A stretch of 64,000 nt of DNA from DATBSL01 sp964561785 (GCA_964561785.1 CAZLRF010000009.1:43642-107641), one strand, 5' to 3'; numbered from the stretch's first letter, positions 34,020 to 43,127 are shown. The notes: a model not told the origin generated them from the sequence alone. Numbers and translations are program-made.

Positions 34020-34025
34020 TAGAAT
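34020..34025 (+). promoter_or_regulatory. Possible -10 element of an almost leaderless transcript
   Basis: TAGAAT ends 8 bases before the ATG at 34034, which would place the transcript start within about 2 bases of the start codon. No convincing -35 is seen. Confidence 0.35.
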
Positions 34026-34033
34026 GGCGGGGC

Positions 34034-34735
34034 ATGAGCACGCCGCTGCGTCTGCAGCCCTCGCCCGCCGTCAAGGAGAAGCGCCTCGCCTCGCTCCTCG
34101 CAGAGCGGGGCCTTGAGGCGGACGACCCCGCGCTCGCGGGGCTGGTCGAGGACGCCCAGCTCCTCGGGAGCCTCGAGCTCGCCGGCGTGCGCGCCTCGTG
34201 GGACGAGGTGCGGGCCTCGCGCGAGCCGGGCCGGGGGGCGGCCGAGGTCCTGGCCCTGCGGCGGGCGCGGGCGGCGGTCGCGAGGGACGCCCCGTTCGGC
34301 GTCGCCGCCCTGCGCGCGTGGCACGAGGCCATCGCGGGCCCCGTCGGCTACCGCACGGGCGAGCGCGAGCGGGAGGGGCCGCCGCCCGCGCCCGCCGAGT
34401 TCATCGAGAGCCGGCTCGCCACTCTCGAGGAGTGGCTGGAGATGGCCGGGTCGCGGGACCTGCGGCCCGAGCAGGCGGCCGCCGTGGCCCTCGCCCGCGT
34501 CGTCGAGATCCTGCCCTGGGACGACGCGAACGGCCGCGTCTCGCGCCTCGCCGCGTCCCACCTCATGGAGAGGGGCGGGATGCGCCCGCCGATCCTGGTC
34601 GCCGGCGACGCCCCGCGCCTGCGCGCGGCGCTCGAGTCGGCCTTCCAGCTCGAGACCGGGCCGCTCGTCGACCTCCTCGTCGAGGCCTCGGGCCGCGCCC
34701 TCGACGTGATGATCCAATCGCTCAGCGCACGCTGA
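34034..34735 (+). CDS. Fic-fold protein with degenerate catalytic motif
   Basis: 233 residues. The helical Fic layout is visible: LRAWHEAIAGPVGYRTGE, a flap region PAEFIESRLATLEEWLE and the loop ILPWDDANGRVSRLAASHLMERGG. The canonical motif HPFxDGNGR reads L160-P-W-D-D-A-N-G-R168 here, so the catalytic His is Leu, Phe is Trp and the first Gly is Ala. The Asp, Asn, Gly and Arg are kept. It should not AMPylate by the usual mechanism; a binding role or another nucleotide activity is possible. It stands 30 bases before the CCA-type nucleotidyltransferase gene. No clear inhibitory helix motif (S/T)xxxE(G/N) was recognised. Confidence 0.75.
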   Translation: MSTPLRLQPSPAVKEKRLASLLAERGLEADDPALAGLVEDAQLLGSLELAGVRASWDEVRASREPGRGAAEVLALRRARAAVARDAPFGVAALRAWHEAIAGPVGYRTGEREREGPPPAPAEFIESRLATLEEWLEMAGSRDLRPEQAAAVALARVVEILPWDDANGRVSRLAASHLMERGGMRPPILVAGDAPRLRAALESAFQLETGPLVDLLVEASGRALDVMIQSLSAR

Positions 34736-34765
34736 TCCGCTCCTGCTACGCTTGGTTCGTCCGCC

Positions 34766-36166
34766 ATGCACATCGACCTCCCCCCCGGTGTCGTGCGCCT
34801 CTTCGCCGACGTGCGCTCGGCCGGGGGCCGGCCGTTCGTGGTGGGCGGCGCCGTGCGCGACGCCCTCCTCGGCCTGCCGCTGAAGGACGTCGACGTCGAG
34901 GTGTTCGGCCTGCCGGCGCAGGGCCTCGAGCGGCTGCTCGGCGCGCACGGGCGGGTGGACGCGGTCGGGCAGGCGTTCCGCGTCTACAAGCTCTCGGGCG
35001 TCGAGGGGGTCCTTGGCGCGCTCGACGTCGCGCTTCCGCGGCGCGACTCGAAGGTCGGTCCCGGCCACCGGGGCATCGCCGTCCTCGGCGACCCCCAGCT
35101 GCCGATCGACGAGGCCGCCCGCCGCCGCGACTTCACGATGAACGCGATGCTCTTCGACCCCGCGACGGGCGAGCTGCACGACCCGTGGGGCGGGAGGCGC
35201 GACCTCGAGGCCCGCGTCCTGCGCGCCGTGGACCCGTCGACGTTCGGCGACGATCCGCTGCGCGCCCTGCGCGCCGTGCAATTCGCGGCCCGGTACGAGC
35301 TCGAGGTCGAGCCGGCCAGCGCCGCGCTGTGCGCCGCGATGCCGCTCGCCGAGCTGCCCCCCGAGCGGATCTTCGTCGAGATCGAGAAGCTGCTCCTGAA
35401 GGCGGAGAAGCCGTCGCGCGGCCTCGCCCTCCTGAGGGCCTGGGGCATGCTGCCGGTCGTCGCCCCGGAGCTCCTCCCCCTCGACGAGACGCCCCAGGAC
35501 CCCGGCTGGCACCCCGAGGGCGACGTGTGGGTCCACACGCTGCAGGTCGTGGACGAGGCGGCGGCCCTCGCGAGGGACCTCGCCACCGACCGCCCACGGC
35601 ACCTCGCCGTCATGCTGGGCGCCCTCTGCCACGACCTCGGCAAGCCCGCGACCACCCGCTTCGAGGACGGCCGCATCCGCTCGCGCGGGCACGAGGAGGC
35701 AGGGCTCGCGCCCACGCGCTCCCTCCTCGACCGGTGGGGCGTCCACACGCTGCTCGGCTACGACGTGCGGGCCCAGGTGCTCGCCCTCGTCGCCCACCAC
35801 CTCAAGCCCGGCCAGCTCTACGACGATCGCGAGAGGGTCGGCGACGGGGCCATCCGCCGCCTCTCCCGCAAGTGCGAGCCCGACCTGCTCTACCGCGTGG
35901 CGAAGGCCGACTGCCTCGGGCGCCGGCCCGGCGCCTTCGCGCCGGTCGCGATGGAGTGGTTCCGCGCCCGCGTCGCCGAGCTCGACGCCTTCCGCCCCCC
36001 CGAGCCGCTGCTCAGGGGCCGCGACGTCCTCGCCCTCGGCGTCCCGCCGGGCCCGGAGGTCGGCCGGGTCGTCCGGGCCGTCTACGAGCGGCAGCTCGAC
36101 GGGGCGGTCCGCACGGTCGACGAGGCGCGCGACGAGGCGCGCCGGCTCCTCGGCTACCGGCCGTAG
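34766..36166 (+). CDS. CCA tRNA nucleotidyltransferase / poly(A) polymerase family with HD domain
   Basis: 466 residues. Head domain with VVGGAVRDALLG and DVDVEV (Asp41, Asp43), then RRRDFTMNAML and RALRAVQFAARY, as in class II CCA-adding enzymes. A C-terminal HD hydrolase domain has VWVHTLQVVDE, LGALCHDLGKP and LVAHHLKP. CCA enzymes complete tRNA 3' ends; the HD domain is typical of E. coli-type enzymes with phosphatase activity. Poly(A) polymerase activity cannot be excluded. Its end overlaps the convergent ATP-grasp gene by 13 bases. Confidence 0.85.
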   Translation: MHIDLPPGVVRLFADVRSAGGRPFVVGGAVRDALLGLPLKDVDVEVFGLPAQGLERLLGAHGRVDAVGQAFRVYKLSGVEGVLGALDVALPRRDSKVGPGHRGIAVLGDPQLPIDEAARRRDFTMNAMLFDPATGELHDPWGGRRDLEARVLRAVDPSTFGDDPLRALRAVQFAARYELEVEPASAALCAAMPLAELPPERIFVEIEKLLLKAEKPSRGLALLRAWGMLPVVAPELLPLDETPQDPGWHPEGDVWVHTLQVVDEAAALARDLATDRPRHLAVMLGALCHDLGKPATTRFEDGRIRSRGHEEAGLAPTRSLLDRWGVHTLLGYDVRAQVLALVAHHLKPGQLYDDRERVGDGAIRRLSRKCEPDLLYRVAKADCLGRRPGAFAPVAMEWFRARVAELDAFRPPEPLLRGRDVLALGVPPGPEVGRVVRAVYERQLDGAVRTVDEARDEARRLLGYRP

Positions 36167-37686
36167 GTCGTCTCGCGGTCGAGGACCTCGAGGGTGTGCG
36201 CGTAGAGGTCGTCCACCTGCGCGGGGCTGTTCGCGATCGCGGTGAGCCCGAGCTTGCCGAACTCGGACAGCGCGCCGATGAGGTGGAAGAGGACCCCCGA
36301 CTCCGTCCCGTGGCTGTAGTGCAGCTTGTTCACGGTGAGGATGTCGACGAGGTCCTCCGGGAGCAGCCCCCGGTACTGCTCGGAGAAGAGGTTGTCCGTC
36401 GCCTTGTAGTACTTGGCGTGGCCGCTCGGCGAGAGGAAGAGACCCGTCTCCGGGTCGAGGCTCCCGCCGGTGAGGAACTGCAGGGCGAGGTAGGGATGGG
36501 TCGTGCCTCCCATGCGCAGGTTGATCTCGAGCGCGGTCACCCGCCAGTGCTCGGCCGGGGCGTCGCGGTGCACGAGGAAGTCGATCCCGAGGCGGCTCAC
36601 CACGCCGTGCGCGGCCAGCACCCTCCCGATCGCGAGCCCCGCCTCCTGGACCTGGAGCCGGTAGTCGTCGCGGGCGGGGAAGCGGCAGCCGAGGAACACC
36701 TGCCCGCTCGGCCCGCCGAGGATCTGGTCGTGGGTCGAGATCGCCTGGACGTCCCCGCGCGGGCTGATCCGCAGCTGCGCGCTCGGGGAGAGCTTCTCCC
36801 CGGCCTCCACGAACTCCTCCACGATCCCCCCCATCCTCGAGAGCTTGTCGAAGTACGTCTCCGCGGTCTCCGTCGCGACCGCGAACTCGACCTGCCGCAG
36901 CGCGTCGCGCAGGGCCTCGCGCGACGTGGACTCCGGGTAGCGGAACAGGGCGTTGCCCTCCCCGGAGAAGCTCTCGTCGAGCTTGATCACCGCCCGCCGG
37001 ATCCCGGGGCGCTTCGCCCGCAGCTCCTCGAGCGCCGTCTCGACGTCGTGGGGCGTGTGCAGGTCCTCGAAGCCCTCGGGCAGGGCCACCCCCGCCTCCC
37101 GGAACACCTTGCGGCTGCCCGACTTGGTCCCGAGGTGGGCGAGGCGCGGGTCGCAGCCGTTCAGGGGCACGCCGAGCAGCACGGCGAGCTTGCGCTCGTG
37201 GGGGGTCGAGTTGAAGACGGTCAGGTAGGCCTTCGAGGGGTCCGCGATCCCGGCCCGGATCCGCTCGATGAGCCGGGGCCGCGCGAGGATCTTCTCGGTG
37301 AGCGAGCGCGGGGAGGCGTCGTCCGCGCACAGGAGCGTCAGGCGGGAGCGCGCGTGGCTCGCCGGGATCCCGGCCAGGAACTGGAGGTAGTACTCGAGGA
37401 TGATCGGGTGGATCGGCTGCGAGGTGACGTACACCATCCGCGCCCGGGGGTTGCGCAGGCGGATGAGGAGGAAGAGCAGCCGCTCCTCGTAGAAGCTCGC
37501 CCCCGCGATCTTGCACAGCTCGCTCTGGTCGAGGGTGAGCGAGGGCACCACCACCGAGGTGTGCGGCTCCTCCTCCCGCATCGTGAGCGAGTCCCACACC
37601 GCGGCGAGGCGGGGCTTGAGCCGCTCGAACTCCGCGATCTCCTGCTCGGGGGTGAGGTCCCTCGGGAACGGGGGCTTCGGGATCAT
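36154..37686 (-). CDS. ATP-grasp ligase of the PGM1-related type
   Basis: 510 residues. The N-terminal third (TLDQSELCKIAGASFYEERLLFLL, YVTSQPIHPIILEYYLQ) and the middle ATP-grasp core (LGTKSGSRKVFREAGVALPEG, RRAVIKLDESFSGEGNALF, IVEEFVEAGEKLSPSAQLRI, ALEINLRMGGTTHPYLALQFLTGG) match proteins annotated as related to PGM1, the pheganomycin peptide ligase. Such enzymes join a carboxylate to an amine via an acyl phosphate. It lies 10 bases downstream of a GATase-like gene on the same strand, so the two are almost surely one operon. The substrate is unknown; no peptide precursor gene was recognised nearby. Confidence 0.8.
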   Translation of the reverse strand: MIPKPPFPRDLTPEQEIAEFERLKPRLAAVWDSLTMREEEPHTSVVVPSLTLDQSELCKIAGASFYEERLLFLLIRLRNPRARMVYVTSQPIHPIILEYYLQFLAGIPASHARSRLTLLCADDASPRSLTEKILARPRLIERIRAGIADPSKAYLTVFNSTPHERKLAVLLGVPLNGCDPRLAHLGTKSGSRKVFREAGVALPEGFEDLHTPHDVETALEELRAKRPGIRRAVIKLDESFSGEGNALFRYPESTSREALRDALRQVEFAVATETAETYFDKLSRMGGIVEEFVEAGEKLSPSAQLRISPRGDVQAISTHDQILGGPSGQVFLGCRFPARDDYRLQVQEAGLAIGRVLAAHGVVSRLGIDFLVHRDAPAEHWRVTALEINLRMGGTTHPYLALQFLTGGSLDPETGLFLSPSGHAKYYKATDNLFSEQYRGLLPEDLVDILTVNKLHYSHGTESGVLFHLIGALSEFGKLGLTAIANSPAQVDDLYAHTLEVLDRETTYGR

Positions 37687-37696
37687 CGCGCCCCCC

Positions 37697-38854
37697 TCAG
37701 AACACCTCGGCCCCTCGGCCGGCCGCCACGGGCTCCCCGAGCACCGCGTGGACGACCCCGTCCTCGTGCAGGCCGCGGGAGCGGCCGAGCGCCTCCGCCC
37801 GTCGCCGCACCTGCCGGAAGAGGTGGAAGCGCAGCGGTCCGAGGAGCGTGAAGTCCGAGGTCAGGTGCAGCCGCTGGTCCACGTCCTCCTCGGGGAAGGA
37901 GCGGGTGAGGATCTCGAGCCGCTCCCGGTACCAGGCCTCGCTCACCTCGCCGCGGTCGCGCTTCTGGTTGAGGATCATCACCTGGCGGAAGCGGTCCACG
38001 ATCTCGGGGTGGTGGTTCGCCGCGAACACCCGCGGCATCACGCCGGAGCGGTCCCGCGCGAACTCGATCATCGTCACCGCGTCCCCCGGGGCGCCGCCCA
38101 CGCCCAGCGTCTCGAAGCCGATCGGCACCGCCCACGCCGGACGCCCGCGGCGGGGGATCAGGTCGAACAGGCGGTTCTCCACGACCCGGAACCGGGCGCT
38201 CTCCCCGAGGAGCTCGGCGAAGCGGCGGAACCACGGGTGCTCGGCCGCCGGCCACGCGAGCACGTTCTCGAGGACGCCGGTGCACTTGCCCTTCTCGGGG
38301 CCCCGCAGGACGGGCTCGGCCGCTCCCGACCAGCGGCACAGGACCCCGAACGTGTGGCACACCGCGAGCAGCGCCGCGTCCTCGTCCTCCCGGATGGCGT
38401 CGAACAGCCGGAACGCCGGCTCCTCCCAGGACGGGTCCTCCCGAACGCCCTGGGCGAACGGGGCGACGCCGTCGTTCTGCCGCGGGTCGATGTGGCCCGG
38501 TCCCCCCGTGCCGACGTAGAGCGCGTAGCGCCCGCCCGGGGGGCCGGGGAGGACGCCCGAGCGGCGCACGTCGAACGAGAGCACGCGCACCCGCAGGCCC
38601 GCCTCCTCGAGCGCCCCGATCGACTCACAGCTCGCGTCCATGACCGCGTGGACGAGCGAGTCGTGCCCGAGGTTGGGCCAGCCGTGGTTCATGTCGAGCA
38701 CGGCCACGTCGATCGCCCGCGGGTCCTCCGCCGGCACGTCCTGCGGGCGCTCCACCCTCACGTACTCGAACGTGCCGCAGGGCGCGGTCGACGGGCAGTC
38801 GGTGACGCAGAACTGCCGGCCGTGGCGCTGCTTGAAGGCACACTCGAGGGGCAT
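37697..38854 (-). CDS. Class I glutamine amidotransferase-like protein with N-terminal cysteine cluster
   Basis: 385 residues. GATase-like features: VGTGGPGHIDPRQ (oxyanion region), nucleophile Cys166 in AVCHTFG and His282/Glu284 in ANHHPEIV, so the Cys-His-Glu triad is complete. Cys5, Cys16, Cys20 and Cys26 in the first 26 residues suggest a zinc or Fe-S site. The C-terminal 100 residues (RRDRGEVSEAWYRERLEILTRSF) are helical and not part of the usual fold. Unlike GuaA, TrpG or CarA it is not fused to a synthetase, but an ATP-grasp ligase gene follows 10 bases on; supplying ammonia to it is a tempting inference. Biological product unknown. Confidence 0.78.
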   Translation of the reverse strand: MPLECAFKQRHGRQFCVTDCPSTAPCGTFEYVRVERPQDVPAEDPRAIDVAVLDMNHGWPNLGHDSLVHAVMDASCESIGALEEAGLRVRVLSFDVRRSGVLPGPPGGRYALYVGTGGPGHIDPRQNDGVAPFAQGVREDPSWEEPAFRLFDAIREDEDAALLAVCHTFGVLCRWSGAAEPVLRGPEKGKCTGVLENVLAWPAAEHPWFRRFAELLGESARFRVVENRLFDLIPRRGRPAWAVPIGFETLGVGGAPGDAVTMIEFARDRSGVMPRVFAANHHPEIVDRFRQVMILNQKRDRGEVSEAWYRERLEILTRSFPEEDVDQRLHLTSDFTLLGPLRFHLFRQVRRRAEALGRSRGLHEDGVVHAVLGEPVAAGRGAEVF

Positions 38855-38958
38855 GATCCGCAGAGTCTACCGGCCCCCCGGGGCCCCGTCCACCCGGGTC
38901 TCTTGCCACGACGGGGGGCGCGGAGGCAGACTCGCTCCCGGCATCCCGGAGGTGCGGC

Positions 38959-39447
38959 ATGGGACTCGAGCTGAAGCTGGTCGCGATCGACAAGCCGGCC
39001 GACGCCAACCTCATCCTCGGCCAGTCGCACTTCATCAAGACCGTCGAGGACCTCTACGAGGCCCTCGTGGCGTCCGTGCCGGGGATCCAGTTCGGCCTCG
39101 CGTTCTGCGAGGCGTCGGGGCACTGCCTCGTCCGGGCGGAGGGGACCGACGAGGCGATGAAGGCGGTGGCGGTCGCCGCGGCGCAGTCGATCGGCGCCGG
39201 CCACAGCTTCGTGATCGTCCTCCAGAACGCCTTTCCCATCAACGTGCTCAGCGCGGTGAAGGCCTGCCCCGAGGTGTGCCGGATCTACTGCGCCACCGCG
39301 AACCCGCTGCAGGTGGTCGTGGCCGAGACCGAGCAGGGCCGCGGCATCCTCGGCGTCGTCGACGGCTCGTCGCCGAAGGGCGTCGAGGACGCGGCGGGGG
39401 TCGCGTGGAGGCAGGAGCTGCTGCAGAAGTTCGGCTACAAGCGCTGA
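38959..39447 (+). CDS. Adenosine-specific kinase
   Basis: 162 residues matching the small adenosine-specific kinase family: LKLVAIDKPADANLILGQSHFIKTVEDLYEAL, GIQFGLAFCEASG, RAEGTDEAMKAVAV, GHSFVIVLQNAFPINVLSAVKACPEVCRIYCATANP and the C-terminal QGRGILGVVDG. Known from archaea and various bacteria, it has no relation to ribokinase-type adenosine kinases. GGAGG at 38949-38953 precedes the ATG. A long imperfect hairpin begins right after the stop codon. Confidence 0.85.
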   Translation: MGLELKLVAIDKPADANLILGQSHFIKTVEDLYEALVASVPGIQFGLAFCEASGHCLVRAEGTDEAMKAVAVAAAQSIGAGHSFVIVLQNAFPINVLSAVKACPEVCRIYCATANPLQVVVAETEQGRGILGVVDGSSPKGVEDAAGVAWRQELLQKFGYKR

Positions 39448-39509
39448 GCGGCCGGATGCAGCGGACGGGCGCACGGAAAGGCCGAAGCGCCCGCCGCTGA
39501 TCCGGCCGC
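39448..39509 (+). terminator. Long imperfect hairpin immediately after the adenosine-specific kinase stop
   Basis: Left arm 39448-39471 and right arm 39488-39509 pair over 22 base pairs, interrupted by single-base bulges at G39458 and A39465. The outer ten pairs are GCGGCCGGAT with ATCCGGCCGC. The 16-base loop contains a further CGG/CCG pair. No U tract follows. It may end transcription, block RNA decay or control readthrough into the PEBP gene. Confidence 0.55.
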
Positions 39510-39533
39510 CGGGGGAGACCGAGGAGACGACCC

Positions 39534-40013
39534 ATGGGACTGAGCCTCACCTCGCCGGCCTTCGCACCGGGCGGGGAGATCCCCTCCCGGTTCACCTGCG
39601 AGGGCCGCGACCTCTCGCCCGCCCTCGAGTGGACGGGCGTTCCCGAGACGGCGAGAAGCCTCGTGCTGATCGTGGACGATCCCGACGCCCCGGACCCCGA
39701 GGCCCCGAAGATGACCTGGGTCCACTGGGTCCTCTACAACCTGCCGCCGTCACTCCGGGGCCTGCCCGAGGGCGTCGCCGCGAAGGACCTGCCGCCGGGG
39801 ACGAGGCAGGGGACGAACGACTGGAAGCGCACCGGCTACGGCGGGCCCTGCCCGCCGATCGGCCGCCACCGCTACGTCCACAAGCTCTACGCTCTCGACG
39901 TCGTTCTCCCCGACCTCGGCGCGGCGACCAAGACCCAGGTCGAGGCGGCCATGACGGGCCACGTGGTCGCGCAGGCGGAGCTCGTCGGGACGTACGAGAA
40001 GACCGGGCGCTGA
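39534..40013 (+). CDS. YbhB/YbcL family (PEBP, Raf-kinase-inhibitor-like) protein
   Basis: 159 residues. PEBP signature seen as SRFTCEGRDLSPALEW, LIVDDPDAPDP, TWVHWVLYNLP and YGGPCPPIGRHRYVHKLYALD, with the GTNDWKRTGYGGP phosphate-site loop. Role in bacteria is not well established; cytosolic, as no signal is seen. GAGGAG lies 9 bases before the ATG. Confidence 0.9.
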   Translation: MGLSLTSPAFAPGGEIPSRFTCEGRDLSPALEWTGVPETARSLVLIVDDPDAPDPEAPKMTWVHWVLYNLPPSLRGLPEGVAAKDLPPGTRQGTNDWKRTGYGGPCPPIGRHRYVHKLYALDVVLPDLGAATKTQVEAAMTGHVVAQAELVGTYEKTGR

Positions 40014-40024
40014 GGAAGCTCGCC

Positions 40025-41029
40025 TCAGCGGCGCGCGGGGCGATAGTCGGGGTAACGCGCGTCGCCGCCGCCGAACGTGACCCGCCAGGAGCGGCCGTCG
40101 GAGAGCCGGAAGCGGTAGATCTCGAAGCCGCCCGCGACCGTCGAGGCGAAGGCGATCTCCGACCCGTCGGGGGAGTAGACGGGGTCGTAGTTGAGGCCGG
40201 GCCAGTCGACGAGGACGCGCTCCGTGCCCGTGGCGAGGTCGTGCTCGAGGAGAAGGCTGCGGTCCCGGCGGGGGCGGCGGCCGACGTAGACGACCGCCCG
40301 GCCATCGGGCCGGAAGCGCGGCTCGCATCCTCCGACCGTCGAGAGGCGTCGCGTCTCGCCGCCCGCGGCGTCCACCAGCCAGATCTGGTGGCCCTCCCGG
40401 ACGTTCGACGAGAAGACGATCCGCGTCCCGTCCCGGCTCCAGTGGGGGTTGCCGAGGATCGAGCGCGGCCCGTGTCGCACCAGGAGCCGCGTCGCCCCGC
40501 TCGCGCGGTCGAGGAGCCAGAGCGACTCGGGCCCGTCCCGGTTCGAGAGGAACGCGAGGGTGCGGCCATCGGGCGACTCGTCGGCCTGCCACTCCGTGTG
40601 GGCGTTCGTGCGCACGCGTCGCGCCTCGCCCCCCTCCGCGGGGACGGCGAAGAGCTGCCAGTTCCCCAAGCGGTTCGAGGTGAACACCACCCGCCGTCCG
40701 TCGCCGGTCCACCGCGGCAGGCCGTCCGTGGCGGGATGGGTCGTCAGCCGGCGCGGGGTCCCGCCCGCGGCGGGGACCACGTAGAGGTCGCGGTTTCCCC
40801 CTGCCTCCTTCTCGAAGACGAGCCGGTCGCCGCTCTGCGCCGCCGGCGCGTCCGCCCGGGCGGGCGCGCCCCGGGAGCAGGCGCCGGCGAGGAGCGACAG
40901 AGCGACGGCGCCGCCGGCCAGCACGCGCCTCACCCGAGGGCCCAGGCTCGGCCGCCGGCCGCGGGCCACGGTGTCGAAGCGCGCGAGCGACCCCGGCTCG
41001 AGGCGGCGGGCCACGGCCCATCGTGCCAC
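40025..41029 (-). CDS. TolB-like beta-propeller (PD40 repeat) lipoprotein
   Basis: 334 residues from a GTG at 41029; a second GTG at 40969 gives a more usual signal peptide and may be the true start. A hydrophobic helix ends in a lipobox (SLLAGAC). The mature part has about six repeats of the form PRWTGDGRRVVFTSNR, DESPDGRTLAFLSNRDG, PHWSRDGTRIVFSSN, PVYSPDGSEIAFASTV, typical of the TolB/PD40 propeller. No peptidase domain follows. It likely works as a binding scaffold in the periplasm. It is divergent from the small Tat protein gene, about 20 bases apart. Confidence 0.85.
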   Translation of the reverse strand: MARWAVARRLEPGSLARFDTVARGRRPSLGPRVRRVLAGGAVALSLLAGACSRGAPARADAPAAQSGDRLVFEKEAGGNRDLYVVPAAGGTPRRLTTHPATDGLPRWTGDGRRVVFTSNRLGNWQLFAVPAEGGEARRVRTNAHTEWQADESPDGRTLAFLSNRDGPESLWLLDRASGATRLLVRHGPRSILGNPHWSRDGTRIVFSSNVREGHQIWLVDAAGGETRRLSTVGGCEPRFRPDGRAVVYVGRRPRRDRSLLLEHDLATGTERVLVDWPGLNYDPVYSPDGSEIAFASTVAGGFEIYRFRLSDGRSWRVTFGGGDARYPDYRPARR

Positions 41030-41050
41030 AATGGCCCGCGAGAGGTGTCC

Positions 41051-41398
41051 ATGCTCTCCCGGAGGACCGTCCTCGCCGCCGCGCTCGCCGTCTCCGTGGC
41101 CGGCCTCGCTCCCGCCGAGCCGCCTCCCGTGGCCGACGCCCCGCCCGTCCTACCCCCGGGCCTCGCGAAGAGGTTCGGGCCCGAGGCGCCGGAGGAGGCC
41201 TGGGTCGCGTTCCACCCGACGCGCGACGACGGCGCCTGGTTCCTGATCGACTACGAGTGGACCCTCGTGACGGGCCTCTCCGCGGCGACGCGCGCCGAGG
41301 TGCGCTCCGCCCGGAAGCTGCCGGCGCGCACGCCGCCGCTCCCGCCGCCGGACGTGGGCGTCGCCCTGCACGTGGTCCGCTTCGGGCCGCCGCGTTGA
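41051..41398 (+). CDS. Small exported protein with Tat-like signal, unknown function
   Basis: 115 residues. The N-terminus MLSRRTVLAAALAVSVAGLA looks like a twin-arginine signal, cleaved near AEP. The mature part of about 90 residues is Pro-rich with AWVAFHPTRDDGAWFLIDYEWTL and no recognised domain. GAGGTG precedes the ATG. The stop overlaps a TTG start of the glycosyltransferase gene (TTGA). Confidence 0.7.
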   Translation: MLSRRTVLAAALAVSVAGLAPAEPPPVADAPPVLPPGLAKRFGPEAPEEAWVAFHPTRDDGAWFLIDYEWTLVTGLSAATRAEVRSARKLPARTPPLPPPDVGVALHVVRFGPPR

Positions 41399-43127
41399 GC
41401 CGGAAGGAGGCCCTGGCCGTCGCCGTCGGCGTCGCCCTCTTCGCGGGGCTCGCGGTCGACTCCCTGCGCCGCTCGTCGGCGACCTACGACGAGCCCGCCC
41501 ACCTCTCCGCCGCCTGGACCCACCTCGCCCTCCACGACTACCGCCTCTCCCCGGACCACCCGCCCCTCGTCAAGAGCCTCGCCGCGGTGCCGCTCCTGTT
41601 CCTCGACGTGAAGATGGACGAGAGGGACGAGGCCTGGGAGGAGCACGCGATCTGGCGCTTCGCCCGCCGCTGGCTCTACCAGTGGAACGACGCGGACCGC
41701 CTGCTCTTCTGGGGCCGGCTCCCCATCGTCGCCCTCGCCGCCTCTCTCGCCGTGGCCGTCTTCCGGTGGACCCGCGCGCGGCTCGGACGGGCGGCCGCCT
41801 TCCTCGCCTTCTTCCTCGCGGTGCTCTCGCCCGAGCTGCTCGCCCACGGCCAGCTCGTCACCACCGACCTCGGGGCCGCGGCCTTCGTCTTCCTCGCGGT
41901 GGCCGCCTTCGACGCCGCCCTCGAGCGCACGACGCCGGTCCGGGTCCTCCTCGCCGGCGCGGCCCTCGGGGCGGCGCTCGCGACCAAGTTCTCCGCCCTC
42001 GGCCTTCTCCCCATTCTCCTCGCCGTCGCCGCCGCCCGGGTCCTCGACCCCCGCCCGCTCGTGCTGCGCGCGCGCGGGGAGCGCCTCGTCGAGCGACGCT
42101 CCGCCCGCGCGGCCGCCCTGCTCGCACTGCTCGCTGCTCTCGTGCCGGTCGCCGTCCTGGTGATCTGGGCGGCCTACGGCTTCCGCGGCTCGTTCGGCGC
42201 CGACCCCGGTCTCGCCGCTTCGTTCCCGTGGGACGGCCTGCGCGAGAGCGACCCCGTCGTCCACCGCGCGGTCGACGCCGCGCGCTCGCTCTCGCTCCTC
42301 CCCGAGCCCTACCTCTTCGGCTTCCTGCGCTTCTTCGAGCACTCGGAGGCGCGGCGGGCGTTCCTCCTCGGCCAGCTCTCGGACACGGGCTTCCCGCACT
42401 TCTTCCTGGTGAGCTTCGCGGTGAAGACGCCGCTGCCGCTGCTGCTGCTCTTCGCGCTCGCCCTCCTCGGCCGCGGCCGCGACTCCTTCCGGCCCGGGGC
42501 CCTCGCCGCGGCGTGGCTGCCCCTCCTCGTGTACGCCGCCCTCACCCAGACCCGCGGCCTCAACATCGGCCACCGCCACCTGCTGCCGCTGTACCCGTTC
42601 GTCTTCGTCGTGGCCGGCGCCGCCGGGGCGTGGCTCCCGAGGCGCTTCGGCCGGCCCGGCGCGGTCCTCCTCGCCGCGCTCCTCGGCTGGTACGCGTGGG
42701 GGACGCTGCGTGTCCACCCCCACGCGCTCGCCTACTTTAACGAGACCGTGGGCGGCCCCGCCGGCGGCTGGCGGGTGCTCGTCGACTCGAGCCTCGACTG
42801 GGGACAGGACCTCTCGCGCGTCGAGCCGTGGATGAAGGCCCACGGCATCGAGCGCTACAAGCTGTCCTACTTCGGCACCGCCTCGCCCGCCCACCACGGG
42901 ATCACCGGCGAGATGCTGCCCGGCTACTCGTCTCCGCGCGCGCCGCACGTCACGCGCGAGGTGAGCCCGGGCGACGTGCTCGCGGTGAGCGCGACCAACC
43001 TCCAGGGCGTCTACCTCGACGGGGAGGACCAGGCCCTCGTGGCGCGGATCCGCGACCTCGCGCCCACGGGGCGGATCGGCTACTCGATCCTCGTCTTCCG
43101 GTCCGACTTCCGCTGGCCGGCCGCGCC

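Noticed and set aside
33995..37597. Very long open frame (about 1200 codons) on the minus strand opposite the Fic-like, CCA and ATP-grasp genes
   Set aside because: It runs antisense or out of frame to well-recognised genes, is Arg/Pro/Gly-rich, and has no domain; high GC makes such stop-free frames common here. The same holds for the long frames at 41251-45861 (minus) and 54342-58217 (plus).
38872..38885. GGCCCC/GGGGCC palindrome between the GATase-like and adenosine-specific kinase genes as an operator
   Set aside because: Such short GC palindromes are expected by chance at this base composition and no promoter element lies beside it.
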